A stretch of 64,000 bases of DNA from Coniella vitis. Its lineage: Eukaryota > Ascomycota > Sordariomycetes > Diaporthales > Schizoparmaceae. Made by a program: the position numbers and the translations under genes. The stretch's first letter is position 1; each line of letters begins with the position of its first letter. The stretch lies in the NCBI GenBank assembly GCA_011317545.1, contig WUJK01000001.1, positions 930,001 to 994,000 on the forward strand, given 5' to 3'. Under the pieces are notes generated by a model that saw only the letters and a program-made list of their open reading frames with translations, did not search any database and had not been told where the DNA came from. Shown here in pieces: positions 20,421-33,900 of the stretch.

Positions 20421-23400
20421 ATGCAGGCCACCTTGGGCGACGGTTGTCAGTGTCATGATGATACGACATTTGGACCACGAGTAGCCACTGAATGTCGGGC
20501 CTTCGACTTCACTGTCCTCTTCGAGGACATCTTCTTCTCCAGTATCCCATCAGCTGTCTTCATCCTCTTATTCACCATACGCATTGCTATATTGCGTAAA
20601 AGAAAGGCCGAAATCTCATCAATTCGTTCAACAGCGGCCAAGATTGCGCTTATCATATTGATACTCACATTGCATTTGACTTCTCTCCTGTTGCAAATTA
20701 GGCATACCTGCTTCCACACTCCGATTTTCCTAGCGTCAGCTGCACTCAACTGCGGTGCAATTCTGCTCGCGGCGATAGTATGCTTCTTTGAAGATCAGCG
20801 TTCCATCAAGCCATCTGACATCCTTGTGTTATACTACTCGGCCTCAACAATTCTTTCAATTCCTAGGGTTCGGACGCTATGGCTGAGCCTATCCCCTAAT
20901 ATTGATACTGCTCGTGCGCTGAGCACGGTGAGCTTGATGATGACGGCTCTTTTGGTTGCTTTTGAGTCTATCCACAAGTCCAGATCTCGGAAGGCAAACT
21001 ACAAAGACACCACTGTAGAAGAGAGATCAAGTTTCTGGGGCAAGAGCCTCTATGTTTGGGTGCTTCCGATTCTTCGGGCTGGATACAACATCAATCTGTC
21101 TCTTGACAACATACCTCGGATTGACTCAAATCTTCGCGAGGCTTCACTTTGTACGAAGCTTGAGTTGGCGTGGTGCGAGACCCGGATTCATACCCATAAT
21201 CGACTGGTCTTGGCAATTCTGAAAGCAAATCTGGGAGCATTTCTTTCTGCTGTTATCCCTAGATTGGCTGTTTCTGCATTCACTTTCTGTCAACCCTTTC
21301 TGATTGGTACAACAGTCTCATACATATCTGCCGCTGAACGCGGTGCTAGGGACTCGGCATATGGGCCTGCCATTGTCGGGGCTTTTGTCCTCGTCTACAC
21401 GGGCCTTGCTGTGAGTTGTAGTGATATCTTGTCTTCACCTTATTTCAGGCCCTGCTGCTGATCACTAGTTCATAGCTATCAAAAGTACTCTATTGGCGTC
21501 AAACGTACAGAATGATAGCTAGGGTTCGCTCAGGGCTCACGACAAAACTGTACAAGCATACCACGACTCTCTATGCGCGTGACGCCCAGGATGTCGCAGT
21601 CGTGACGCTGATGGGTACAGATGTGGAGCGGATCGTGGACGCCTTGACCCAGTACCATGAGCTTTGGGCTTCAGTGATCGAGGTTGGCATTGCGACATGG
21701 CTTTTGGCACGGCAGCTATCCTGGGCCGCTTTGATACCTCTCGCCGTATGCATCTGTCCGTAAACATGCTCCTCTTAACCATCAGCATTTATTCTACACT
21801 TCCCGTACCACATTTTCATATAGCTAATCATCACCGACAGTGTCTGTGTTAGGAGCAGCGCAGGTTGCTAAACATTTTGGACCTGCACAGAAAGCATGGA
21901 ACAAATGTGTGCAGGAAAGGATTGCTGTAACAGTTGCTATGCTCAGTTCCATGAAAGTCGTGAGAATGCTTGGCTACTCCGAGTTATTGTCTCAATGTAT
22001 CACCGACTTGAGAGTAAGCGAGCTACATGCTTCAAGCAGATTCCGAAAATTGCGAATATGGCGGATTCTTATTTGTGCGCGGCCCCCCTCGTCCATCAGC
22101 GGCAATTGACTTAAAACCAGCTACGCTGTTGTTGAATAACGGTACTAATAATGTTCACCAGCCAACGCTCCCACGACTTTGGCACCTTTCCTCACATTTA
22201 CGGTATATGCCGTTGTTGCTGCAGCTACCAAAAACACAAAGCTTCTATCGACTCAAGCATTTACCTCCTTATCTCTGATCAGTCTCCTCACCAGTCCATT
22301 ACTTACTCTCTGCCAAGCATTACCGACCTTTTACCAAGGTATCTCGTGTTTTCGACGCATACAGGAGTATCTTGAACGAGAACCTCTCAATCCGCTGTCC
22401 TCCATTCACTCCCCGTCAGCGCTTCTACTAGGCCAGGGTCATCGATCTATCCGTCAAGAATTCCAGGAAATGCCACGAGATGTTCGGTTAAGCCAGACTC
22501 TTGTCTTTTTCAACCATACATGTATCTCGTGGTATGCCAACTCTCTCCAGGCTCCGGTCTTCCAGGACATATGCCTCGATATCCGCCACGGCCTAACCGC
22601 CATTATAGGTCCAGTGGGATCCGGGAAATCGACCATTCTTGCAACCATGATAGACGAGACTTTCATCAACGGGAAGTCTGTAACAAAACATCCGCTTTTC
22701 AACGAGGGTTGCGCTTTCAACACACAGGACCCATGGATTATGAATGATACAATACGCGCGAATATTGCGGGGTTCGAGCAAGTTGACGAGAAATGGCTCG
22801 CTTTCTCACTCTGGTGCTGTGAACTCCAGGACGATGTTCAAAAGATGCCCCAGAAAGAATTTACACCTGCTGGTCCAGGCGGCGCATCTCTGAGTGGTGG
22901 ACAGCGGCAACGAGTTGTAAGCATTCCGACACACCCACGGCGGCTGTACCATCACAGGCGGAACTGATAGTCGCATGTCTCGCAATTCCACAGGCCCTAG
23001 CCAGAGCTGTCTACTCGAAAGCGCCGATCGTACTTTTGGACGACATACTTAGCGGTCTAGACAACAAGATCATGAATTCGATTATTTCTCGTTTACTAAG
23101 TCAAAAGGGCTATTTCCGCGAAGCGAGTGTATCGGTGGTCATTGCCACGCACAATCGTAAGATACGAATTCAGTTTACCATCTCAAAGTCGTCTGACAAA
23201 TTTTCCAGATCAAATACTTCCACATATGGATAATGTCATTGTTCTTGATGATGACCGCACTTTTCACCAAGGTTCCTATCCCGACATTAAGGAATATCTA
23301 CCATCCCGATCAGAAGATGGAGAACGAGACCCACAATCACAGCAAGTTCACGAGTCTGAAAGAAGCAATTACACGGAAAATGGGACAGATCCTGTCCCAG

Positions 23401-25334
23401 TCCTTGCAAGGTCTCTTCAGCCTGCAAGAGTCAATCTAGAAGTCTCGAACCTTCAAAGGCGCGGGGGCAGCTGGGCTATTTACTGGTACTACATTCAAAG
23501 CGCTGGGCTTTGGGCAATCTTCGTCTGGTCTATCTTTACCGTCCTCGGAGCAGTCACTGCGAATATAAGCGTTGTATGGGTCGATATCTGGACGGCTGCC
23601 AATGAAAAGGCCCCTAATCAACACCTGGCCCTCTATATTGGCATATACGCCTTTCTCATGCTGGTTTCGAACGTCGCGACTGCTGGAGAGTGCTATGGAT
23701 TCTTTATCACCATCATCAACCGGACGGCTTATAGGATGCATTATGACTTGTTGCATACTGTGAGAAAGGCGCCATTCAGCGTGTTTCAGACCTCTGACAT
23801 CGGCTCCTTGACCAATCGATTCAGTCAGGACATTGACTTGGTCGATATGCGACTCCCCTCGCAAGCCGTCCAGTTTACGACAGGCGCGGCATCATGTGCC
23901 GTCCAGCTGATCATTTTATGCTTCATGGGCAAGTATCTCGCTGCCGTCATACCAATACTAACTGCTACACTTTTCCTGCTGCAGAGATACTACCTCCGCA
24001 CCTCTAGACAGGTACGAATTATCGATCTCGAGGCCAAGGCACCATTGTATTCGCTTTTTGTCGAAACAGCGCAGGGTATTTCCACCATTCGAGCCTTCAA
24101 TTGGATGTCGCGATATCGAAGTAGGCTGGGCGAGTTGCTAGACCAGGCTCAACGACCATTTTATCTACTTTACTGTATTCAACAGTGGCTGCAGCTCGTC
24201 CTTGATCTTGTCGTTGGGTCCTTGGCTGTAATTATTGTGGCCATAGCTATCGCGGCGGTGGATGAGCTTTCTGCGGGTCAAGTTGGCGTGGCACTCGTGC
24301 TGGTTCTCCAGTTCAACTCTTATCTTGCGCAAACCATACAATCGTGGACAAGGCTCGAGACCTCAATTGGTGCGGTAGCGCGAATCAAGCATTTTATGAA
24401 CGAAACACCGTCAGAGCCAGCAGGGCTGGTGGTTCCAGCTTTGGAGTGGCCATCCATAGGAGCCATCCGAATGGACAATGTTTTGATGTCGTATCGGTTA
24501 GTTACAATTCACCCGGACGAAACTCGGTCTTTGCCAATCTGAAAGTATTGAAACAATGAGTAGCACGCGAGACCAGCCGGTTCTTAACAAGATCAGTCTG
24601 GAAATTGCTCCTCGAGCCAAAGTAGCAATTTGCGGTCGATCAGGAAGCGGGAAGACATCTCTCATGTTGGCTATATTGAAACTTGTCGAGATCAAGGAGG
24701 GCAAGATCTTGATCGACGATGTAGACACTTCCTGTCTTGATGGCGAAGAACTGCGCTCGCGTCTGAATGTCGTTCCACAAGAGTCCTTCTTTCTGCCCGG
24801 CACTGTCCGGTTCAACCTTGACCCGCGCTCATCCACGGATGACCGTCCCATTATAAGCGCACTTGAAGCGGTAGGACTGAAAGGCAAGATCTTTGGGTGT
24901 GATTCAAGCACGTCGGCACTCCACAAGCCGCTGATAGACTCTGAATGGTCTGCTGGAGAGAAACAACTATTTTGCTTAGCCAGAGCACTAGTACATCCCA
25001 GCAGAATAGTCTTGTTGGATGAAGTTACGAGCAGGTATTTTAAAGCACCTACTTTTCCCTTCGGAACAGAACCGTAATTGGATAGTGGCTAACTTTCAAG
25101 CTAAAAAGCGTCGATTACAAAACCGAAGCTGTTATCCAGGCAGTCTTGCATGAGAGGTTTTCTGATCGTACCGTTCTGAGTATTGTACACCGGCTCACCC
25201 ATATCGACCAATTCGACAAAGTTCTAGTAATGGACTCGGGGAGGGTCGTGGAGTACGATGCGCCGGCAGCATTATTAGATCGACAGTCTGCTTTTCGGGA
25301 GCTGTATTTGTCGCATTTGGATGGGCAACAATAG
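20421..25334 (+). CDS. ABC-C (MRP-like) full-length transporter
   Basis: Eight exons (20421-21410, 21476-21755, 21841-22074, 22162-22916, 22994-23156, 23209-24496, 24561-25034, 25109-25334) give 1469 residues. Order: N-terminal membrane domain of the ABC-C type, first six-helix domain, NBD1 (Walker A GPVGSGKST about residue 650, signature LSGGQRQR about 745, Walker B PIVLLDD about 765), second membrane domain, NBD2 (Walker A GRSGSGKTS about 1261, signature WSAGEKQ about 1365, Walker B RIVLLDEV about 1388, H-loop SIVHR). Intron 2 uses a weak GTCCGT donor at 21756; the stronger GTATGC donor ten bases upstream would shift the frame. All segments then add up to whole codons, so the gene looks intact. 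It would pump conjugates or peptides out of the cell or into the vacuole, plausibly the cluster product. Confidence 0.88.
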
Positions 25335-25988
25335 GTCTGGTAGGAACACCGGATCACTGTGGGAGACTGATAAACTTCCACATTCTTTGTCTGAAGTTTT
25401 GGTTGTATTTTTGGGTATGTGTATCACCGGTCTGGTCCTGACTATATTGTTAGATCGTAAGGTCTAGCACTTTGTGGGATACTTGGTCGAGAAGTGGCAG
25501 TGGGGATAAAGTAATGTGTTCATCTTATTTCAATCAGGTACCTCTCATTTTCTGGTTCATTGGCTTGGATTTGAACGCTTAAGTTCTCTCTACACCCTGG
25601 CACCCTTGGAGGTGTTGATAGTTTGTTCGCTTTATGGCAATTGCTCAGCCTTGCAGTGCTTTGATGTTGCTTGTGGATGGCCGGGGAAAGTGTAATGCGG
25701 ATTTACATAGTAGCCTTGAATAAGAGAACAAAAATTTGATTATGTCTTGTTTTTGAAAGAAAAAAGAAAAAAACCAGACGGCTGCGTCTATTGGATAGAA
25801 TCAACTAGGTTAAAGTCAGATTCTGAGTTTCAGACGAATATGAATGACGATTGACCTGCTAACCAAGTATGTTCGGTATTGGAGCATTTTGTTTTCTGGC
25901 AACTGTCCATTGTCATTCATTGTAAAGTCATATTGTATCAATCAATGATACTACTCTCTAACCCAGATCGCAGTCGCAGGTGTAGACA
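25335..25988. other. Intergenic, convergent 3' flanks
   Basis: Spacer between the ends of the ABC (plus) and caleosin (minus) genes. It is T-rich with a purine-rich patch near 25755. No gene is seen. Confidence 0.6.
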
Positions 25989-26945
25989 TCAACGGACAAC
26001 ACCATCTCCGTTTCCATCCTTGCTCCGCCGTTGCTCCGCACGCCTGTAGAATAAACTCCCGTCATAAATCCCCCGAATATCTTCTTTTTTCATATGCCCA
26101 TCATCCGGCCAGAGTAGCAAATATGTTGCAATCCCTGGTGATTCGTTAGCAGAGGCTTTATAAAGCGCGAGAGAACCCCATTAGTGTCATACACTCAAAG
26201 AAAGCGCCACCCCATCCGATCGGATCAGCAATCAAACGTTGTCCCTTCCATAAATCTGTGATATCGTAAAGCGTAATCGTGTCCTTCCCTCCGGCGTACT
26301 TTTCGAAAATATCCTCGAACTTTTGCGGGATGAAGCGACCCTCAGTGTCGTATGTTCCGGTGTCGCTGCCATGCTTAGCCTTGTGGATATTTCGTGTGTG
26401 TATCCGAAAGAATGGATCCGGTAGCCAGCCCGGGAGGGTTGGGTAGGAAAAGTTCAAGTGTATGATAAGCACAGCCAGGAAGCAGAGGAATACATTATAA
26501 CCGAGGGAGTGGAAGCCGATGAAGGTGTCCTGCGGCCAGATTATCCCGTCGCGATCTGGGTCGAAGAAATCGCAATGTTGTTGGAGCACCTAAGAAATAC
26601 TTAGTGGGGAGAACCGGCATATACAGCCTGCCAAAGACGTACGCTCTGGTGTTTGTGACTATCTGCCCAATCCATATCAGTGGTTCCAAGCGGACGCTCA
26701 TAAGTGGCGGCAATATTCGCGCGCGGAACCCCTGGAATTGTGTCAGTCAGAGTTAGGATTTATGCAATGAACGACCTACCAGCCTGCGGAAGCCGGGAGT
26801 CATTCTCTCGCTGGATGAATGGTTTCCGTTTTAGAGTTACAGGAGCTTCCGAGCATGCTGTAGTTAATGGTGGTTTCGGATCGTCATCTAATGGTGTAGA
26901 TATAGTTGGGGCGGGTGTACAAGTATCTCTCTTCTCTTGATTCAT
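25989..26945 (-). CDS. Caleosin-family protein (putative peroxygenase)
   Basis: Four exons (26780-26945, 26643-26731, 26193-26589, 25989-26134) give 265 residues. Family landmarks in order: LQQHCDFFDPDRDGIIWP (His90 and a single EF-hand with Asp95, Asp97, Asp99), a hydrophobic hairpin with the proline knot PTLPGWLPDP, the NIHKAKHGSDTGTYDTEGRF block with the second conserved His, and the C-terminal LLLWPDDGHMKKEDIRGIYDG stretch (part). Caleosins bind Ca2+ and haem, sit on lipid droplets or ER membranes, and many are peroxygenases that oxidise fatty acids with hydroperoxides. Length is normal for the family. Its place between the transporter and the regulator suggests it is co-regulated; it may tailor a lipid or only be a neighbour. 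Confidence 0.87.
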
Positions 26946-27372
26946 TGTAATAATATTATTGAGAAAGTACGGTTATATTGTCAAGGACCATCCTGTTAAA
27001 TCAACATTGTGGGCGCCGAATCATTATATAGTCTCTCGGTGATCGAAGAATGACTTTACACGTCACTAGAACGTCATAGGGCATGTTGCGCTCTTTTCAT
27101 TCCGCGATACCTTTATCTATCAGACAGTACCACCTCCATACCATACATAAGCCCACCGAAATAGATCTTGACAGCAGTAAATAGTTGAGGCGTTAGTGCA
27201 AGCAAGGAAACTGCCCGGTAGTACCAGCTGTATCGCTAATGATTATTCACAATTGCCCCGGTCTTTGCTTCAACCATGCACTGATTCATGTTCCATTGCG
27301 TGACGGATAATAAGCTACTCAAAAGTAGCCAAACTTATCTTTCGCATGTGCAACCTAGTTGGAAAAGTCCGA
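26946..27372. other. Intergenic, caleosin promoter / regulator 3' flank
   Basis: Short spacer between two minus-strand genes; no coding sequence is seen. Confidence 0.6.
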
Positions 27373-30120
27373 TCAAGCGGCATGGAAGCCAACCAAATCA
27401 TCTGTAAACAGTCTCCCGAGATCGCTAAGGCCTGAGGCAACCTGTAAGAGAATCAGTTAGTAACATGAGCCTCTCATGAATGTTGCCGCTTAAACGTTCT
27501 CCAGACCACAATAAGTGCCATACCCAAGAGTCAAATTGATTCCAGTCTGGAATGTCTGCCAATGAGCTTCCAGGGCTCATATTCAAGTTTGCAATTTCAT
27601 CCGCCAGGCTACTTCTGTGAACGGCCATCGGCGCATCGACCACCACGCCTCCACGGGATCCTGACACCGTAGGAGAATGTGAGTTGACTTGCGCCGTGGC
27701 ACTATCTGGCGATTGATTGAAGACCGATGCCGGCGCAATTGATGCTTTGCTCTTCGTCTGGCTGACCGCTTCAATGCGCAGTTGCTCCAAAACCAGCGAA
27801 TACCGTTGGGTCAAGGAATTGTTGTCAGCCAGTTTAGCGATATGGCTCTGACATCTGGTAGCTGCCTCCAGGTATGACTGATATGAATGAGTCGGCGCTG
27901 AGCTCTGCTGAATCACGTAGACATACAGTACCACGACTGCTGAAAAGGCAAAGTAGATTGTAAACTTCGAAAGAACAGTCAGCAGACTCAAAACAGTCGC
28001 ACTCGAACACTGAATTTTGGGATGGTCCAAGTCATACATACCCAGTAGGCTTTTAACATTTGGTCGGCTTGCACAAGAGCATCCACAATGTCAACAATGC
28101 TCATGGCGGCGTCGAGACACTCTCGCACACTGGATTCACCGCGAGCTCTTTGAGTAATCCCAATATCCAGCTTGTTAGGTTGCTGAAGCTTGGAAAAGTT
28201 GCTCAGCAGGACAGGACGGTGAGTCAGGATCATAGCATGCCAGTAAGCCAAGTTCAGGACGTTCTTTTGGCGTTGATAGATCGGTATAAGCAGAGACGTG
28301 TCAACACCCTCTACATTCAAAAAATGCGCAAATTCCGCTCGCCAAGCTTTGAGCGCAGTTGAGCACTTGGTAGTCAGAGCCGCACGCCGTGACTTGGTGA
28401 CTGGATGAATTGAGTATAAATCCCAGAGAATAGTGCTGACAATTTGCGATAACCTATTTTTCGAGGCGTAAGTAAAATTGCCAATCAATAAGCATACAAC
28501 GTACTTAACATGGGCAACAGGTCCAAGCATGAGAGATTGTCCCTTATTGCTGCGCGGTACGATACATTCTGCTAGTATCTCACTGTCTTCGTGTATTTGG
28601 GGCAACTCTTGATCAATGTCGTGGGCGTGGAACGTCCGCGGTCGCCCCAGTGCGGCACTCAAGTAATTATCCAGACTGTGAGCGCACCAAAATGTTCGGC
28701 GGCGACATTCGGCTTCAATATAAGTCATTCCATTCGCTGGATCCACCTTGCGGTTGCGGTTGAGGCCAATTGCATAAGCCAGGTGAGCAGTTGTCCCGAA
28801 CAAACTCCAGCAGTGGTTAATGCGCGATTGTGACAGTAACCAAAAACACTGAGCGAGCCGGGCTTGTACGCTTGTTAGCCGAACTTGGCCAATCTCCTTG
28901 GATAGTTGCTGATCTGCAGCCAAGAAATAGCGAGCACTTTTCATATCATCAGTCTTGTACCAAGAAGCTCTGGATAGCGGACTTCGATGTTGCAAAGCGG
29001 CACTGAGCAAAATCTGCATGCACAGATGAAAAGTCCACTAATTAAAGGAATCAGAAGTCGTACCTGAGGCTGGCATCAGCAGATGAATCATCACGAGGCA
29101 GGTGAGATTGAGCCTGAGCAAAAATCATCAACAGGACTGCCTTGCGACCAGGTGCATCATCGCTACTTTTCATATAGCCACGTGTCTGATAAAATTCCTC
29201 GAGCCATGATGCTACAGTCGGCCTATGCAGGAATCGATGAGTGGGTACCGCATAATCAAAGTAGTATGCTAGTAGTTTCTCCGCCTCGTCTCTGGGGAGT
29301 AGGAGGCAGAAGGAAGGATCGTGCTCTGGAAGTGGTGCATCGCCAAACGTGAAAATCGAAGATGTTGGAGCGAACGAGACGGTCTGATGCAATTCCTTCT
29401 GAACACGCAATAGAAAGGAGACACCGGAAGCCGGTCCGACATAGTGACCCTGCAGGTCCGTCTGAGATGGCTCTGGAGAGACTTTGGCAGACGGTGCCAC
29501 AAGCTGACTGGCTGTGTCGAGCGATACGGAGTGCTCATGGTTGTCCACCTGATGGTCCATGTCTCGCGGTGGACTCTGCTGTACTTCGATGGTGCGTTCT
29601 GTTGGATTCACGGCCTGACGATCTTGCGAACGCGGCGTAGCAGCCAGAGGCGGTGCTGTTGCTACAATTGACTGAGCCCGTGGTTTTGGATCGGCACCCA
29701 GACGCCCCCTGGAATACGTTGCATTATAAGTGCAGGCGATGCCCGGTGACGAGCATTGGATGCATGGCTGGATACCGTCGCATTTGACTTTGCGCCTGTG
29801 CTCATTTCATCACATAATGCCATTCAGTTCAACTGCACGAGTAGGCAGATCGCAAGCGCAAGAGAGAGGGAGCTGGGTGGTAGGAGAGCGAAGAGGAATA
29901 AGATTATGGAAGCGCGTGACGCATGCTTTGGAACAAAAATAAACATAATCTGTGCAACCTACCGCTTACAACGATCGCATGCGCGAGTGACACGTACTCG
30001 ACTGCGATCTTTCTTCCGCCGGAAACGCGAAGAAGGCTGTTCAGATGCAGGAGGCCGCGGCAGTTGTTCAGCCGCAGGCTGCTGAGCGGAAATGGCGACA
30101 CCATTGTTATTCCTTTCCAT
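27373..30120 (-). CDS. Zn2Cys6 transcription factor with fungal_trans domain
   Basis: Five exons (29963-30120, 29064-29795, 28042-29002, 27524-27964, 27373-27441) give 786 residues. The binuclear zinc cluster spans residues 48-74 with spacing C-x2-C-x6-C-x5-C-x2-C-x6-C (CDRCKRRKVKC, then CIQC and the last Cys before TYN); the basic stretch before it (RFRRKKDRSRVRVTR) fits a nuclear signal. Intron 1 (167 nt) interrupts the cluster codons, as in many Gal4-type genes. The middle region (LLAYYFDYAVPTHRFLHRPT and onward through RRRTFWCAHSLDNYLS) is the fungal_trans regulatory domain. The last exon is set by a perfect TACTAAC branch and TTACAG acceptor. It probably controls the surrounding cluster. 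Confidence 0.88.
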
Positions 30121-30974
30121 GTCTGACGCTGATTTATCCGTGCCAGTTATTTCGGGACTAAGAGCCCTGGTTTGTGTGGCAATAAGATGCGCGACGAAAG
30201 CACAGATCCGAGGTTGAGGCTTGGTGAACCGGTGGGCGGGGGCACATGATCAAGATCGGAAAAACAATAGGTGCTATCTTGGTTTAGTGGCTCGGAGCGG
30301 GTCGGAAAACCAGAAAATGAACGTTTTGTTTTAGTCAGGAAAACCGGGGCGCCCCAAGTTCTCGGCCTAATTACGTGCTTTTGTCCCGGAGAAGGGAGTT
30401 GTTGGTTTTGAAAGTAGAAAGGTCCTAAGAGCGCAAAAGGTCCATCATTATCTAGGAGAAAGGGGATTAATATCAACAGCAATCACGTATCCCATAGGAG
30501 CACTCTAGGGAGGCCCCGCTGTGTGCAAATACCGGTATTCCATCTTTTCGGCGTGCTAGGCATTGGTCATATCATGATAACTCCGATCAAGTAGGACGGA
30601 ATGGTGGGAGAAGAGTGGTCAGATCGTCCTTTCCAAGACCATTCGGTACACTACAACATTCGTGTACAGGTTAGAAGTATTATATATAGACATGGTTCGT
30701 CGAGACACAACAGATCGATCCCAAATCCAGTGTCTCTTCACGTTCTCAACAGCTATTTAATGTAGGATCTCGATCAGCGATGGGATACAGTAGAGCTCAT
30801 GTACCAAATACGGCTCAGCAGATTGACTGCCCTGTGTGCCGTGAACAGTGATGATTCTCATATTGAAGTGTTTTCATTCATTCCTTCTCAATATATCGTA
30901 TGTCTGTCATATGTAGATGCTACACTTTGTCTGTCCACCTACAACATCCATATGACTGTTGGAAACAGCGTTGT
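30121..30974. other. Intergenic, promoter of the Zn2Cys6 gene
   Basis: About 850 bases between the regulator start and the 3' end of the NRPS-like gene. A TATATATAGA element lies near 30680. No gene is supported. Confidence 0.6.
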
Positions 30975-33900
30975 CTATAATTCGGCTTGCCATTGGGAGC
31001 TCCACCACGAAACCATCTTGCTGATCAGGTTACTTCCAATCAAATCAAAACCATTCCTAACCGTCTCACTTGCCTCAGATGTAACGGTCGTCTCAAACAC
31101 AAGACCCTGTCGCCCTGGGTTATCATTATCATACTTGTCCGTAAAGAAGTCCAGCAGCTTGATCGTGGGGTTCTGTTTGGGGTCAGGATTGGAAGCCCGC
31201 AGCAGTGCCACCCACTCGCGCTGCGACACAGTTTCGAACCTCAAACCAGCCGCCTTGAGCGCTGGCAGGAGCTCATTGGTCCAGTGAAACAGCTGGCTGT
31301 TCTGAACTTGGTATACTACTGACAAGCTGTGTCTGCTTCGCGTGGTTACGAATTCATTCGTTCCGTTCTGTGACTTGATGCCAGCAAGCTCAAGGCAGGC
31401 CTGGGCCATTTTATCAACAGGCATCCAAGATGGCGTCTAAAACAAAAAGCAGCTTTGTCAACTATTCCTGCTGACAAGTCATTGTGAGTATTTCCGGCGG
31501 TAACTTACCTCATCCAGAGCAGGGAGCGCGCCGAATACCCTCGCGCTGCGCATTATAAGTGGAACGGCCTCCGTTAGGTTCCAAATACCTTCCTTGGTGT
31601 CACCTATAATCTGGCCGAGCCTTAGTACTCTGGCCTCGATGCCAGTCAGCTGTTCAGCAGCCTCAATTATGTGCTCAGCAACAAATTTGGAGCGAGCATA
31701 CCCCATAGCCTGTGCGTGGCGGGGGTCGGCAACTTGGACTTCGCGAATGTGGGCAGGAATAGGGGTACCAGCAGCCGCCGAGATGGAGGAGCAAAAGTAG
31801 AATCGGGCAGGCTGCACAGTGTTTGTACCAAGACACAAGTTGATAATGTTGTAGGTACCGCGAGTATGCTGCGACTCAAAGCTGCGGACACCGAGATTGA
31901 AATTGACAGCCCAAGCTGAGTGCAGAGCTACTGTAAGTGTGTTTCGTAGTTCATCAAGCACTTCGGGTGCCAGGCCGAGCGACTCCTGGCTCAGGTCACT
32001 TGGCAAGATGACTACCTTAGAGAATTGCTCGGCTGTGAGAGGGGAAATGCCTTTGGACGCAAGAGTCGAAATGACGCGCTCTGTGGCGTGCTCCTGGGAC
32101 GAGGCTCGCACTAAGCAGTAAATCTTTTGGACATGAGACATCTGGACAACCTGACCCAGAATGTGAGCACCCAGGGAGCCTGTGGTACCGGTAAGTAGCT
32201 ATCAAATCTTATGTGTCAGTTGACTAAACAAGATCTCGCCGATTCCAACAAAAGAGAAGACCCACCATGGTCTCCGACTTGGGCACAAGATCACCGCTCC
32301 GTCTTCTGGTGAAGACCGAGTACTTGGCAATCAGCTCCTTCATCACTTCGATTTCATCCTCACCCGAGACTTCATCGCCGGCTCTGAGGGAGGTGAGGTG
32401 GCCGGCCAGTTTCTGCACTGACGGGAACTCAAAAATGACATTAGAGCCCGGGACCTTGCCACCCAAGTCGATTTCCCGCATGATTTGAGCCCGCACAGTG
32501 ATGGCCTGGAGACTGTCGACACCAGCCTCGTAAAAGTCGGTCTCGGGAGAGACGTTGGGTAGTTGAACCCTTTCTCTAAAGAGACCGAGCAGGTACTGTA
32601 TCAGCTCCTTTCCACTCAACGTGCGAACTGGGTTGTGGCCGGGGCCATCTCTTGGAGCTTCGAGGCGAGCGTAGATATCGTCAATGATAGATGCGAATTT
32701 TGCATAGAAAGCAGCACGGATGACGGTTCCCTTGTCGGTATGGGGGTAATCTGTATCAATATCGAGGAATCCAATCATTTCTGGGTTTATTCTACCGAAT
32801 TCCTCTGTCCGTTGGTTCGCAGCGTCGACAACGGGAAGAAGATGGTTCAAGAGCTCTTCGCGGCTCGATTCCCGAGCCTTTTCACTCGGAATAACGAGGA
32901 GACCGGGCACGGCCTTTCCGACTCCAAAGACGACGGCCTCCTGAACGAGCTCATTTTGCCGCACAAAATGCTCGTATGGTACTGGCAAGACCTTCTCGCC
33001 GTTCACCAAGGTCACACGATCATCAAGGCGGCCGAGATATTTCCAGGCATCGAGAATTGTAGGGTGGGGGACGAAGGTATCCCTCGTGGCGTATGAATTT
33101 GGCGGGTTGTCTTGGTTCGAGAGCACCTTGGATGGCAGCCCGTCGAGCACAACGCACTCGTAGTTACCACCGCCAATCGGTACCATTCTCAGATACGGTT
33201 TCACTGAGGCGATCGGCCTCATATAATTCCAAGCCTTGTCTGACGGGTCTCGGAACGAGGTCATCAGTTGCCCCATTTCAGTTCTGCAGTCCTTCTGTTA
33301 GCAAAGTCCTCGCCGTGTGTGAGATCGCTCATACAGGACGTACGCTCCATAGTGACCAACCAAGTACACTCCATTCTCTACAAGGAGATCTCCAAGGTCG
33401 TCGGGACAGCTGCTCCCTCCGTAGAGCACGAGCTTGCACTGCTTCAGGGCCTCGATGCCGCCGGGAGTCTCCGCCAGCAGCTTGAGCGCATAGGGTACGC
33501 AGTGCAAACTCTCAGTTCCCGTAGCCTTCATCGCCTCCACGAGTGTGCTCCCCGCCAGAGGAAGGTTGGAGTTGTATATGGAAAGTCTCTTGCCAGCGCA
33601 GAATGCCCGCATCATAGTCGAGAGACCGTGATTGTGGAAAAGCGGCAGAGTCAGGAATGCCCTGTATGGTATGCCGCCTGAATAGTTGGTGATGCATGCT
33701 TTGTGGGTCTGGAAGATGGGCTTTGGGAGGCCGGTCGAACCCGATGAGTGCACAATGAAGGCGATACGGCTCAAATTATTGGTGACTAACTTCGGAAGAA
33801 AGTCTTGTGCGCTGCTGGCGGCTTGATTGAAAAGATTCTGGCCGACCATCTCATAGCAAGAGATAGAATATGTTTTCTGAATGCCCTGCGCCGCAGCTGC

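Noticed and set aside
21746..21840. ABC transporter as a frameshifted pseudogene (strong donor at 21746)
   Set aside because: Using the donor at 21756 restores frame and the family spacing, and the whole gene then sums to whole codons.
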